Source: Stagonosporopsis chrysanthemi
Lineage: Eukaryota > Ascomycota > Dothideomycetes > Pleosporales > Didymellaceae
Assembly (NCBI GenBank): GCA_022560025.1
Contig: JAFISE010000300.1
Coordinates: 1 to 27,076 of the forward strand
DNA: 27,076 nt
Direction: 5' to 3'
In this document: one piece after another, positions 1-8,343 of the stretch
Position numbering within the stretch: position 1 is the stretch's first letter
Layout: each line of letters starts with the position of its first letter
Translations under genes and position numbers: made by a program
The notes under the pieces: generated by a model
Seen by the model: only the letters and a program-made list of their open reading frames with translations
Databases searched by the model: none
What the model was told of the DNA's origin: nothing

Positions 1-93
1 GCTAAGACAGAGATGGTCTGTATAGATGTATAACACATGTATCTCTAGCATGCTCTCTCATCCGGTCCACCCATTACACCCATCTCCTCTCCG

Positions 94-139
94 CCCCCCC
101 CCCCCACCCCCCCCCCCCCCCCCCCCCACCCCCCCCCCC

Positions 140-174
<35 letters not shown>
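94..174. repeat. Poly-C tract inside the ATP20 intron
   Basis: About 80 bases are C apart from four A residues (128, 140, 141 and one near 106). The tract ends about 24 bases before the 3' splice site and replaces the usual T-rich polypyrimidine stretch. Homopolymers of this kind are prone to length error, so the exact length should be treated as approximate. Confidence 0.9.
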
Positions 175-176
<2 letters not shown>

Positions 177-198
177 ACGCCCGCTAACCCCCCCACAG

Positions 199-451
199 CT
201 CCATCCAAACCATCCAAGGCTACCTCCAGCCCGCGCTCCAGGCGCTGCGCCACCCGGCCTCGCTCGCCACGCGCCTCAACCCCAACACGCTGCTCAGCCA
301 GGTGCGCAGCGCGTCGTCGGCACAGTACTGGAGCGCGGGCATTGTCGCCGCAGAGGTGATTGGCTTCTTCTCCGTGGGCGAGATCATCGGCCGCTTCAAG
401 GTCGTCGGGTACAGGGAGAAGGGCCATGGGGGGGACAGCGAGGCTCACTAG
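199..451 (+). CDS. ATP20: ATP synthase subunit g, mitochondrial (3' exon only)
   Basis: Subunit g is a small inner-membrane subunit of the F1Fo-ATP synthase that supports dimerisation of the complex and cristae shape. Only the last exon lies in the window: it opens after a CTAAC branch site and an ACAG acceptor ending at 198 and runs 83 codons to TAG at 449-451. The frame reads SIQTIQGYLQPALQALRHP and later AAEVIGFFSVGEIIGRFKVV, the C-terminal membrane segment that characterises fungal subunit g, including its GxxxG-like spacing. The N-terminal exon(s) lie left of the window, so the true start is not seen. The intron before it is almost pure C. The tail after VVGYR is short and hydrophilic. 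The family call is firm; the first base of the exon depends on the splice site chosen. Confidence 0.85.
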
Positions 452-1131
452 GTTAGGTGAGTCAGGGGGGGAGTTTGAGGGGAGGGGATGAGAGGGGAGA
501 GGTGCGTGAGAGGGGGGGTGCATGACAGACGAGGGCAGGTATATGGAGAGGGGAGGACGTGTACGATGATTGTCGGGGGGGGGGGGGGCACGCTGCGGTG
601 CGGTGCGGTGCAGTGCAGATACATTCTGCAGACAGCGTGCGTGCGCGCGCACCCGCGAGTGCCGAAACAAGAACAAGAAGACACTGTACTTCGCACATAG
701 GCTCTGTGATGGATCTTTTTTCCCTTTTTTCCCCTTCCTCTCACCTCGTGCCTGCCTTTCCTCCCTCCCCGCACATGTCTACACATCCTACTAATCTACT
801 CACACCCGCGTTGTGCACGAGTACCCAATCCGGTCCCTCCCATGCACATCCAGACGACACGCACGTGCTGACTAATCGGCGCACGACCCCCCGTGTCCTT
901 CGGCCGTCAAGCTTTCACTTTCGCCGTCTTCGACGCTGTTTTGCGAGAGTTGCCCGATTGGGAAGGTTGGCGGATTGGGGCTTAGCGCTGGTTTGCGTAC
1001 CCACTGTAATTCTTGCGCGTGGGGAGGGAGCTCGGAATTTGTCGCGGTTTTTTTTGAACGAGGATTGGAAGGGCATTCATTCGATTCATAGCTGCCATTC
1101 TTTTGCCTGGCTTACTTTGGTCTGTTTAAAC
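452..1131. other. Intergenic region between ATP20 and ROK1
   Basis: No convincing gene. It contains the ATP20 3' flank (G-rich), a G homopolymer at about 574-588, a short GGTGC repeat at about 594-615, and T/C-rich stretches near 718-770. From about 850 to the ROK1 start I see no ATG, as expected for a promoter plus leader. Open frames crossing it in both directions have repeat-driven composition and no family signature. Confidence 0.6.
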
Positions 1132-1321
1132 GGCTCCCTTCGGTTTGCCTGGCACCCTTTGATTCAACTGGCACCCTTTGATTCAACTGGCACCCTTTGA
1201 TTCAACTGGCACCCTTTGATTCAACTGGCACCCTTTGATTCAACTGGCACCCTTCGATTCAACTGGCTCCCTTCGATTCAACTGGCACCCTTCGGTTTGA
1301 CCGGCTCCCTTCGGTCGCCCG
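1132..1321 (+). repeat. 19-bp minisatellite directly upstream of the ROK1 start codon
   Basis: Ten consecutive 19-bp units, with no spacers, of the form GGCACCCTTTGATTCAACT. Units starting at 1151, 1170, 1189, 1208 and 1227 are identical. Units at 1246, 1265 and 1284 carry one to several changes (CCCTTCG, GGCTCCC, GGTTTGACC), and the outermost units (1132 and 1303) are the most diverged. The array stops ten bases before the ATG at 1332, so it is probably in the 5' leader or core promoter. It contains no ATG, and 19 is not a multiple of three, so it is not a coding repeat. Confidence 0.95.
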
Positions 1322-1331
1322 CCCCGCCTGC

Positions 1332-3653
1332 ATGGACGTCTTCAAGCTGCTCTCGCGCGCTGCAAAGCCCGCCGCACAAGCAGCAACCGCCGCCCAGACC
1401 CTGCCCTCCAGCGGCGCCGCGGCTAACCCGCAGCTCTTCGGGCACGATGGCCCTGCGTTTCATGGCGTGAAGAGCAAGAAGAGGAAGAGAGGCCGGAGTA
1501 ATACTGCACAGGACACGGCACAGGAGGACACGGCACAGGAGGACACGACACAGGGCAACGATGCAAGCATGTACGCGGGACTGGACTTTTTCGGCGCGCC
1601 CAAGGCTGCGGAGGGCGAGGGCAAGAAGCGCAAACGCCAGGCCAAGGCTGAGCAGGACGACGGAAAGAGCCTGAGCGGGGACGACGCGGTCGAGGCCAAC
1701 ACCCAGACTGCCAGCGATGCGTACGACGCGGCAGAGAGCAAGCGCCTCCTGCGCTCCCACAAGCTCAAGATCGCGGTGCTGGAGGACTTTGCGCCGCCCG
1801 CCACGGAGAAGAAGAAGAAGAAGAAGAAGAAAGAGAAAGAAGAAAGCAGCAAGAAGCGCAGGAAAGACGCCGCCGAACCGCTGCCGGACAAGAAGAAGGA
1901 CGCCAAGAAGCAGCTCTATCCCCAGCCGCTCACCGACTTCGCCCAGCTGCGCTCCCGCTACGCCATCTCCCGCCGCCTTGCCGACAATGTGCAGGCGCAG
2001 GGCTACAAGATGCCGACTGAGGTCCAGCTCGGCGCCCTGCCGCTGCTGCTGGGGGGAAACACGCCGGCGGCCGCACCGCCTGAGGGAGGGGGCGAGAGCT
2101 CGGGCGCGGAATACGGCGGCGACATCGACCTGCTCACCATTGCGCCGACGGGCAGCGGCAAGACCATCGCCTTCCTGATCCCCGTCGTCAACGCGCTGCT
2201 GAGAGAGAGCGCGCAGGAGGGCGCGCAGGAGGGCGCGCAAGAGGCCAGCGAGGGCCCGCGAGCGCTGGTCCTGGCACCCACGCGCGAGCTGGCGGCGCAG
2301 ATTGTCAACGAGGCGCGGAAGCTGGCAAAGGGCACGGGCATCAAGGCGACGCTCATGCGGAAGGGCATGGAGGTGGTTGCGCGCGGGGACGGACCACCGC
2401 CGCCAGCTGAGGCCGAGGCAGACGACGGCAGCGCGTCCGACGACTCGGATGCTTCAGACGCGCCAGCGCAGCCCCAGACGAAGCGCCGCGCCGAGCTCGT
2501 CAAGGCCGCCCTCATCGTCGCGACACCGCTCGCGCTGCTCAACGCTCTGAAACGCAGGGACGGCTCTGTCGCCGCTGTCCCCTCCGTCCGCCACTTTGTC
2601 CTCGACGAAGCCGACGTCCTCCTCGACCCGCTGTTCCGCGACCAGACCCTCGCCGTGTGGACTGCCTGCACCAACCCGCGGCTGCGCATCGGCCTCTGGT
2701 CCGCCACCATGGGCGCCTCGATCGAGTCGCTGGCCGTGTCGACGCTGAACACGCGCTGGGCCACGCTCCACACCTCCATCCCACGGCCGCCGCTCGTGCG
2801 CCTCGTCGTCGGCCTCAAAGACACGGCAATCCCCAACATCCACCACCAGCTCACCTACGCCGCGACCGAGGCCGGCAAGCTCCTCGGCCTGCGCCAGCTC
2901 CTCCACCCCACCGCCTCGTCCGCCTCCGCAGACAGCACCGGCCCCGCCACCCTGCGCCCCCCCTTCCTCGTCTTCACCCAGACCATCCCCCGCGCCATCG
3001 CCCTGCACTCGGAGCTCCTGTACGACATCCCCCCCGAAGCCGGCGGCTCCTCCCGCATCGCCGTCCTGCACGCCGACCTCTCCTCCAGCGCGAGAGACAC
3101 AATCATGACCCGCTTCCGCCGCGGCGACATCTGGGTCCTAATCACCACGGACCTGCTATCCCGCGGCGTCGACTTCCGCGGCCTCAACGGCGTCGTCAAC
3201 TACGACGTCCCGCTCTCGGCCGCCGGCTACGTCCACCGCGTCGGCCGCACGGGCCGCGCCGGCCGCGCCGGCGGCGTCGCAGTCACGCTGTACACGGCCG
3301 ACGACGTGCGCTACGTCAAGCTCATCGCCAACGTCATTGCCGCGAGCGAGCGGCTGCGCGGCGTGCAAGAGGGTGAGGGGAGTGTGAAGAAGTGGCTCCT
3401 CGATGCGCTGCCGGATGTGTCGAAGCGCGATAAGAAGACGTTGAAGAGGCGCGGGGTCGAGAGCCGCAGGAAGGAGGCGAAGGGTATGGAGGCCAAGAGG
3501 GGCAGGATCAGCACGAAGAGCGGGTGGGAGAGGAAGGTGGAGAATCGGCGGAGGGGCGCGGTTGAGGGGAGTCGACGGAGGAAGGAGGCCGAGGCCGAGG
3601 CCGAGGGGGGCAGTGAAGCGGAAGCTGGGGGGTTCGAGGCGACCGAGGAGTAG
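1332..3653 (+). CDS. ROK1: ATP-dependent RNA helicase ROK1 (DEAD-box, DDX52 type)
   Basis: Nucleolar DEAD-box helicase; in yeast Rok1 acts in the small-subunit processome for 18S rRNA maturation. The uninterrupted 773-residue frame starts MDVFKLLSR, the usual fungal Rok1 N-terminus, which fixes the start. Seen motifs: Q-motif region around GYKMPTEVQ (about 228-236), motif I APTGSGKT (271-278), PTRELA (316-321), DEAD (425-428), SAT (457-459), the LLSRGVDF region, and HRVGRTGRAGR (635-645). The N-terminal quarter is lysine-rich and low-complexity (TAQED repeats, a run of eight K), consistent with nucleolar localisation; an acidic/proline insert lies between PTRELA and DEAD, and the C-terminus is highly basic then E-rich. 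There is no intron. It is convergent with the FRG1 gene. The symbol rests on the N-terminus and overall length; the helicase call is certain. Confidence 0.93.
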   Translation: MDVFKLLSRAAKPAAQAATAAQTLPSSGAAANPQLFGHDGPAFHGVKSKKRKRGRSNTAQDTAQEDTAQEDTTQGNDASMYAGLDFFGAPKAAEGEGKKRKRQAKAEQDDGKSLSGDDAVEANTQTASDAYDAAESKRLLRSHKLKIAVLEDFAPPATEKKKKKKKKEKEESSKKRRKDAAEPLPDKKKDAKKQLYPQPLTDFAQLRSRYAISRRLADNVQAQGYKMPTEVQLGALPLLLGGNTPAAAPPEGGGESSGAEYGGDIDLLTIAPTGSGKTIAFLIPVVNALLRESAQEGAQEGAQEASEGPRALVLAPTRELAAQIVNEARKLAKGTGIKATLMRKGMEVVARGDGPPPPAEAEADDGSASDDSDASDAPAQPQTKRRAELVKAALIVATPLALLNALKRRDGSVAAVPSVRHFVLDEADVLLDPLFRDQTLAVWTACTNPRLRIGLWSATMGASIESLAVSTLNTRWATLHTSIPRPPLVRLVVGLKDTAIPNIHHQLTYAATEAGKLLGLRQLLHPTASSASADSTGPATLRPPFLVFTQTIPRAIALHSELLYDIPPEAGGSSRIAVLHADLSSSARDTIMTRFRRGDIWVLITTDLLSRGVDFRGLNGVVNYDVPLSAAGYVHRVGRTGRAGRAGGVAVTLYTADDVRYVKLIANVIAASERLRGVQEGEGSVKKWLLDALPDVSKRDKKTLKRRGVESRRKEAKGMEAKRGRISTKSGWERKVENRRRGAVEGSRRRKEAEAEAEGGSEAEAGGFEATEE

Positions 3654-3656
3654 GAC

Positions 3657-3716
3657 TTTGAGAGGGGAGCCCGTGTAGATTTCGAGAGGGGAGCCCCTGT
3701 AGATTTCGAGAGACTG
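3657..3716 (+). repeat. 24-bp direct repeat in the ROK1 3' flank
   Basis: About 2.5 units of TTTCGAGAGGGGAGCCCCTG followed by TAGA, beginning four bases after the ROK1 stop codon. The first unit differs slightly (TTTGAG, GCCCGTG). It probably falls in the 3' UTR. Confidence 0.8.
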
Positions 3717-4800
3717 AGCGTGCGCGCTCTGTGTCGAACAGATCAGAACAGAATAGCATTCACATCTCATAAAGTCTATACCACAGACACTTCTTCTCCT
3801 GTGTATACTCTCTTTCTGTATACGCAGATAGGATGCAAAGCTCAAGAAGCTAGTCGATACACAGCGGGTAGACTTGTTAGGCACAGTACCTAGCGTTGAC
3901 AGTCATGTAGAGCCCAACACCCACCACCACCGTCCCATCTTCTCCCACAGCGCACCGACAAGCACCCAACGCTCACTACAGAGAGAATCAGCCGTTTTTG
4001 TTGTTGCTGTTAAGCATAGATATTATATAGAGAAGGGTGATAGTTGTTCTGTGTGCGTTAATAGTTATCAGGGTTAGTTCTAATCAGAGCTATTCCTAAT
4101 CAATCTCAGTCTCAATCTCAATCTAAGCCTTGCCTTGCCTTGCCTTGCCTTGCCTTGCCTTGCCTTTATATAGGTGCTCATATACCCAGCCAAGCAAAGC
4201 AAGACAGTCAGTGGGTGGTTGAGTGGAAGGCATGGAGATGGGAGGAGGAGGTAGGTAAGAGGATCGGTTGTAGCGTTAGACAAGAGAGAAAAGCAGAGGG
4301 AGACTGGTTGATGGAATGGATGGAATGGTACTCGTACTCGGGCTGTCTACCACACAGTGCGTCAACCGCGGTTTTGCTACTGGCAGCTAACCAACCCGCC
4401 CCACGTCTATTGTACTTGCGAGAAACGCCCGTTTGTCCTGGCAGATACCAGATACCAGATACCAGCCCAATCCGCCTCTCTTGAGCGCCAACGTGCTGGG
4501 CTCTACAGTGGTCGTGAGCTGCAGCCGGCACAACGCCTCCCAGCACGCAGACGGCGCGCGAGAAGGGGGACCCGCGCAGCAGCCACCGCAGTCGTCGTCC
4601 CGGCTGCTGAGCCACCAAGAGCCGCTCGACCGTGGCGCCAGACAAGTCCAAAACAAACTCTGTGGCGCATGAGACGTGCCGTCGCGGATATACGGGCGTC
4701 GTTGTTTCGGGCCACACGCGGTGGCTTGGCGACGTGTGGGCCGCGGACCCTTGCGTGTCAACGCTGCAACGCATGCAACACCACAGGTACGGATGCGCGC
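3717..4800. other. Convergent intergenic region ROK1/FRG1 with short tandem repeats
   Basis: No gene recognised. It holds a 6-bp CTCAAT-like repeat (about 4104-4122), a (TGCCT)7 run at 4128-4166, and three CAGATAC units at 4442-4462. The longest open frames here (for example minus strand 4208-4774) have no family signature and are probably chance frames. Both flanking genes end into this region, so it should carry their 3' UTRs and polyadenylation sites. Confidence 0.6.
4128..4166. repeat. (TGCCT)n microsatellite
   Basis: Seven perfect TGCCT units at 4131-4165 with partial units on each side, in non-coding sequence. Confidence 0.95.
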
Positions 4801-5616
4801 TCAGGCGTATTTGTCGTGCGAGGATTTGGCGCGCATGTCCATGGCGACCTCGTGGAAGTCGTTCTCGCGGCGGGCCCTGCGCAGCCTCTTGACCTCGTCG
4901 TCGGCGAGCCTGCGGCCGATCATGTCCTCGAGCTCCTTCTTGCTGATCTTCTGGTGCGCCTTTTCCTCCTTGGAGGCCTTGTTGCGCGGCTTGAAGCGCG
5001 CCTGCATGCGGATGCGGAACGTCGTGTTGAAGGTCACGTCGTCGGCGTCGCCGCGCACCTCGGGCGCGCTGGCGGACGACTCGTCGATGCTGAGGTACTT
5101 GTCGCGCTGGGTCTGCAGGGCGAAGGCGCCGGGGTTGTCGGGCATGGCGATGACGAGGAAGCGCTCCTCGGGCGAGATGGCGGTCGCGTTGGCGCTGAGG
5201 ATGCCGTGGCGGTCGCAGCTGAGGTACTTGCCGTGGTGGCCCTTGAGGTTGAAGTCTTCGGTGCCGGCGACGCGGTTCGCCACAAAGACCTGCCGGACGT
5301 CGTGCGGCTCGGCCGTGGTCGCGTCGCCGTCGACAATGTTCTCCAGCTCCATCGCAAAGACCTTGCCGACGGCGTCGCAGGCCAGACTCGCGGCCCTCTC
5401 CGTGGGCAGCACAACGACGACGGGCCCGGTGATGTCGCTGGCCGCGTCGGCGCTCACCCAGGAATCATCGCTCGCGGGCTCTGCGGGCGCCGCCGTGGTG
5501 AGTGCTTTGGAGGCGGGCGCGGCGGCGGCGTCGGCGTCAGCGTCAGCGTCGGCGTCGGCGGCCCTCTTGCGCTTCTTGACCTTCTTGTCGCCCTTGAACG
5601 CGAGTGGCTTGACCAT
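4801..5616 (-). CDS. FRG1-like family protein
   Basis: Single-exon gene of 271 residues. It starts MVKPLAFKGDKKVKKRKR, the conserved beginning of FRG1 proteins with a basic nuclear/nucleolar signal; an in-frame upstream ATG (5661) would add 15 residues unlike the family and is taken as leader. After an (AD)n low-complexity stretch come the beta-trefoil (fascin-like) features: GPVVVVLPTE, KGHHGKYLSCDRHGILSANA, AISPEERF and LQTQRDKYLSID. The tail KISKKELEDMIGRRLADDEV is the well-conserved FRG1 C-terminus. In animals FRG1 is a nucleolar/speckle protein linked to RNA processing and F-actin bundling; the fungal role is inferred only. The gene is divergent from the oxygenase gene, with 224 bp between start codons, and convergent with ROK1. 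Confidence 0.9.
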   Translation of the reverse strand: MVKPLAFKGDKKVKKRKRAADADADADADAAAAPASKALTTAAPAEPASDDSWVSADAASDITGPVVVVLPTERAASLACDAVGKVFAMELENIVDGDATTAEPHDVRQVFVANRVAGTEDFNLKGHHGKYLSCDRHGILSANATAISPEERFLVIAMPDNPGAFALQTQRDKYLSIDESSASAPEVRGDADDVTFNTTFRIRMQARFKPRNKASKEEKAHQKISKKELEDMIGRRLADDEVKRLRRARRENDFHEVAMDMRAKSSHDKYA

Positions 5617-5840
5617 GATGCGGCGTCGGTGGTGAGCACTGAGGGCGTGTCGGAATCGCACGCGCTCAGGTCGGAACTGGCCGGGCGGTGGCAGAATTAG
5701 GAAGGTGAGATTGGGTCAACATCAGCCGAGCTCTGCAGCGCTCGCACTAATCCGTGGGCTGGGGCATACAAAGTCACGAGAGGGCCGGCTGTGCGATCAC
5801 TTGCAAAGATTCGTCATCAAGTCCAGCTGCGAGTATCAAC
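5617..5840. promoter_or_regulatory. Shared divergent promoter of FRG1 and oxygenase genes
   Basis: The only sequence between two start codons pointing in opposite directions. It must contain both 5' leaders and promoters. I see no clear TATA box; no specific operator can be named. Confidence 0.5.
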
Positions 5841-7027
5841 ATGGCCAGTGCCACTGCTGCCGTCAGTCAGAGCGCCGTTGCTGTGGGGTTGGGCGATCTC
5901 AAGAATGGTAAGAGGGCGCGTGATGATGCTGTTGCTGTGGCAGAACGAGGCTGACGGCGTGCCAGACAACGTCGACTTTGGCCTGCTCGAACAGGCATTT
6001 GGGCCTGAGAGTCTGGGCATTATTGTTGTGAAGGACCTGCCGGACAAGTTCCACGCGCTGCGGGCGAGGCTGCTGTCGTACTCGTCGGCCCTCGCCAGTC
6101 TGTCGCCAGAGCAGCTCGGTATGTCGAGTCTAGATAGACAGATACATGCACTGCATCTAACGAGCCTCAGAACAGCTTGAATCGCCTGCCTCCAAGTGGC
6201 TCGTCGGCTGGTCCTGCGGCAAGGAGACGCTCAAGGATGGCCAGTACGATACGCTCAAGGGCTCGTACTACGTCAACTGCGCGGCGGGGTTCGACGAGTC
6301 GCAGAAGTCAGTCGCAGACAAGTACCCGTCGTTCCCAGAGTACACGGCGCCCAATGTGTGGCCGTCCGAGGAGCTGTTGCCGGGCTTCGAGGCGACGTTC
6401 CGTGAACTCACCGCGCTGATCATCGACGTCGCGGTGCTCGTCGCGCGCGCCTGTGACAAGTACGCCGAGGCGAACATCGACGGCTACCAGAAGGGCTTCC
6501 TGGAGCACCTTGTCAAGACCAGTGTGTCGACCAAAGCGCGTCTCCTGCACTACTTCCCCGCGCCAGAGGCGAGCAGTGCAGCCTCGGACGCGTCCAGCGG
6601 CGACGAGGACGACTGGTGCGCTACCCATCTCGACCACGGCTGCTTGACGGGTCTGACGTCGGCCATGTTCGTCGACGAGGCCGCACACGTGCCGCAGGCG
6701 GGGGCGGCGTTTGCACCGCTCAAGGAGCTGGAGCGCTCGCCAGATCCAAAGGCCGGGCTCTACATCCACTCGAGGACCGGGGCGACGGTCAAGGTCGGGA
6801 TACCGCGGGATTGCCTGGGCTTCCAGACTGGAGAGGCGCTCGAAATCATCACGCAGGGCAAGTTCAAGGCGGTCCCCCACTTTGTGCGCGGCGCGGGGGC
6901 CGGCATTGGCGGCAAGGTTGCGAGGAACACGCTGGCCGTGTTTACACAGCCTAACCTGTGGGAGAAGGTCGACGAGAGGAGAGACTTTGCCGCCTTCGCA
7001 AAGGAGATTGTGGAGAAGAACCACTGA
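5841..7027 (+). CDS. 2-oxoglutarate/Fe(II) oxygenase-like protein (isopenicillin N synthase fold)
   Basis: Three exons: 5841-5907, 5966-6118 and 6171-7027, with 58- and 52-bp introns (GTAAGA and GTATGT donors; TGAC and CTAAC branch sites), giving 358 residues. The start MASATAAVSQS is the first ATG of the exon that splices in frame. Middle part: SKWLVGWSCGKETLKDGQYD and GSYYVNC. Candidate metal ligands are H226 and D228 in THLDHGCLTGLTSAMF plus H310 in VPHFVRG; R325 in ARNTLAVFTQP is the likely 2-oxoglutarate (or substrate carboxylate) arginine. This matches an uncharacterised group of soluble dioxygenase-like proteins found in fungi and plants. The substrate is unknown. It is not beside biosynthetic genes, so a housekeeping or stress role is as likely as secondary metabolism. 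Confidence 0.8.
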
Positions 7028-8343
7028 GGCCACACAGGCGGCCGGAGACAATGACATCATGTGCTATCGAACTGTGTCTGCCCTTGACCGCAACTGCATG
7101 AGCCCCCGCGACGGTGAAATATGAATGGTGATGGCATTGGGTGCGTGACTCAGGGCCTGCAGCTGCTGGCCTGGACTGCAGCGCGCCCCACCGCCGTGGC
7201 CGCTAGGAGGCGGTCGCGGTGGTCAACGGCCTGGAGGCTGGAGCTGGAGGCTGGAGCTGGAGGCTAGAGACTGGAGGCTGGCGCTCGCAGAGGCGGCCGC
7301 TGCCGGGTCCAAGACACCAAGGCTGTCGGCTGTCGCTCAACAGGGGCGCGCAGAGCCTCAGCGCTGGGCACGCCATCAGGGCACGCCATCAGTGGCAGTG
7401 ACAGTGACAGTGGCAGTGACAGCAGAACATCCACGGTCAGCCCAAATGGGCGCGCGCGCCACGGCGATCAAACATGGCCCATCGTGGGGGAATGAGCGCG
7501 ACGACGACTTTGCGCGGCCTCCGACGCGCCGATATTGCCATCTGCGGCGGCTCATCTATCTTGGGGGATCTGACGTCGCGCAAGCCGCGTCGCCAGTTGT
7601 CGCTCGCCTGGTCCGCTCCGAGCCAATGCTGTCGCATCATGCACGCCCTGGACGCCTGGACGCCCACCGCTGGGAGCCGCCGTCCACACGCCATGCTATG
7701 CTTGGGTGTTGCGCCACACCCAGCACTGTCTGACTGCACTGCACACTGTCCGACTGCACACTGCACACTGCACACTGCACACTGCTCACTGCTCACTGCT
7801 CACTGCGCACTGCACAGCCAGCCGCGTGCAACCTGGGACAGGCGTCCCGCCGCGGCTCGTCATCCCTCGCCGTGCCGACTGCCGTGAGGCTGCACATCAT
7901 TCGCGCGCGCCCTCGCCAGTTCCATTGCAGGCGCACTGCCAAGCCCTGGTTGTCGCGAAACGGGTGGGGAGCTCATGGACATGATTCTCCCAGCGCCCAG
8001 TTTATGACGCGGCCACCCATGCCTGCCGGCACGTCTTACCCGTTGCAGCCTGAAGGCTAATGACACGGGCAAAACCCGTCGTCAATCGCTGCGACTCCTG
8101 ACGGCTTTATCATGCCAAGCGTCCTATCCGACTACCCGTCTTTGCACCGAGGGACTTGCTTGCACCCTAGCCACCAGCACTTAACCTCCTGCGTGGCTCG
8201 CAGCTCTTAGAGTAGCGCTATAGCTGCCACAGTCGCTCGTTTTTTCCGTCTTTGTTTCCTTGTATCCGCCTGTCCATTCTCCTACAAGGGCTCGCCGTTC
8301 CCTTGCTTCACTTCGTCCTGGCCTCGCCTTCGTACTCGCTTGC
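7028..8343. other. Intergenic region with GC-rich tandem repeats
   Basis: No supported gene in about 1.3 kb. It contains GGAGCTGGAGGCT-type repeats at about 7228-7280, AGTGAC-type 6-bp repeats at about 7391-7422, and a 7-bp CTGCACA array (about 7723-7817). The pyrimidine-rich stretch at about 8220-8300 is probably the promoter/leader of the acyltransferase gene. Open frames covering the region read through the repeats and lack family signatures. Confidence 0.55.
7723..7817. repeat. 7-bp CTGCACA/CTGCTCA tandem array
   Basis: From 7745 the units CTGCACA then CTGCTCA then CTGCGCA follow without spacers (about nine clean units); looser related units precede them from about 7723. Non-coding. Confidence 0.85.

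Noticed and set aside
559..1200. Plus-strand ORF ending in the minisatellite
   Set aside because: No ATG-led conserved domain, begins in G-run sequence and ends in the repeat; best read as promoter/leader.
1132..1321. CRISPR-like repeat array
   Set aside because: Units are contiguous with no spacers and this is fungal DNA; it is a minisatellite.
1278..2240. Long minus-strand ORF of 320 residues opposite ROK1
   Set aside because: Antisense shadow caused by GC-biased codons of the helicase gene; leucine/arginine-rich with no family features.
4357..5700. Long plus-strand ORFs opposite FRG1
   Set aside because: Mirror frames of the FRG1 coding strand; no splice signals or family signature.
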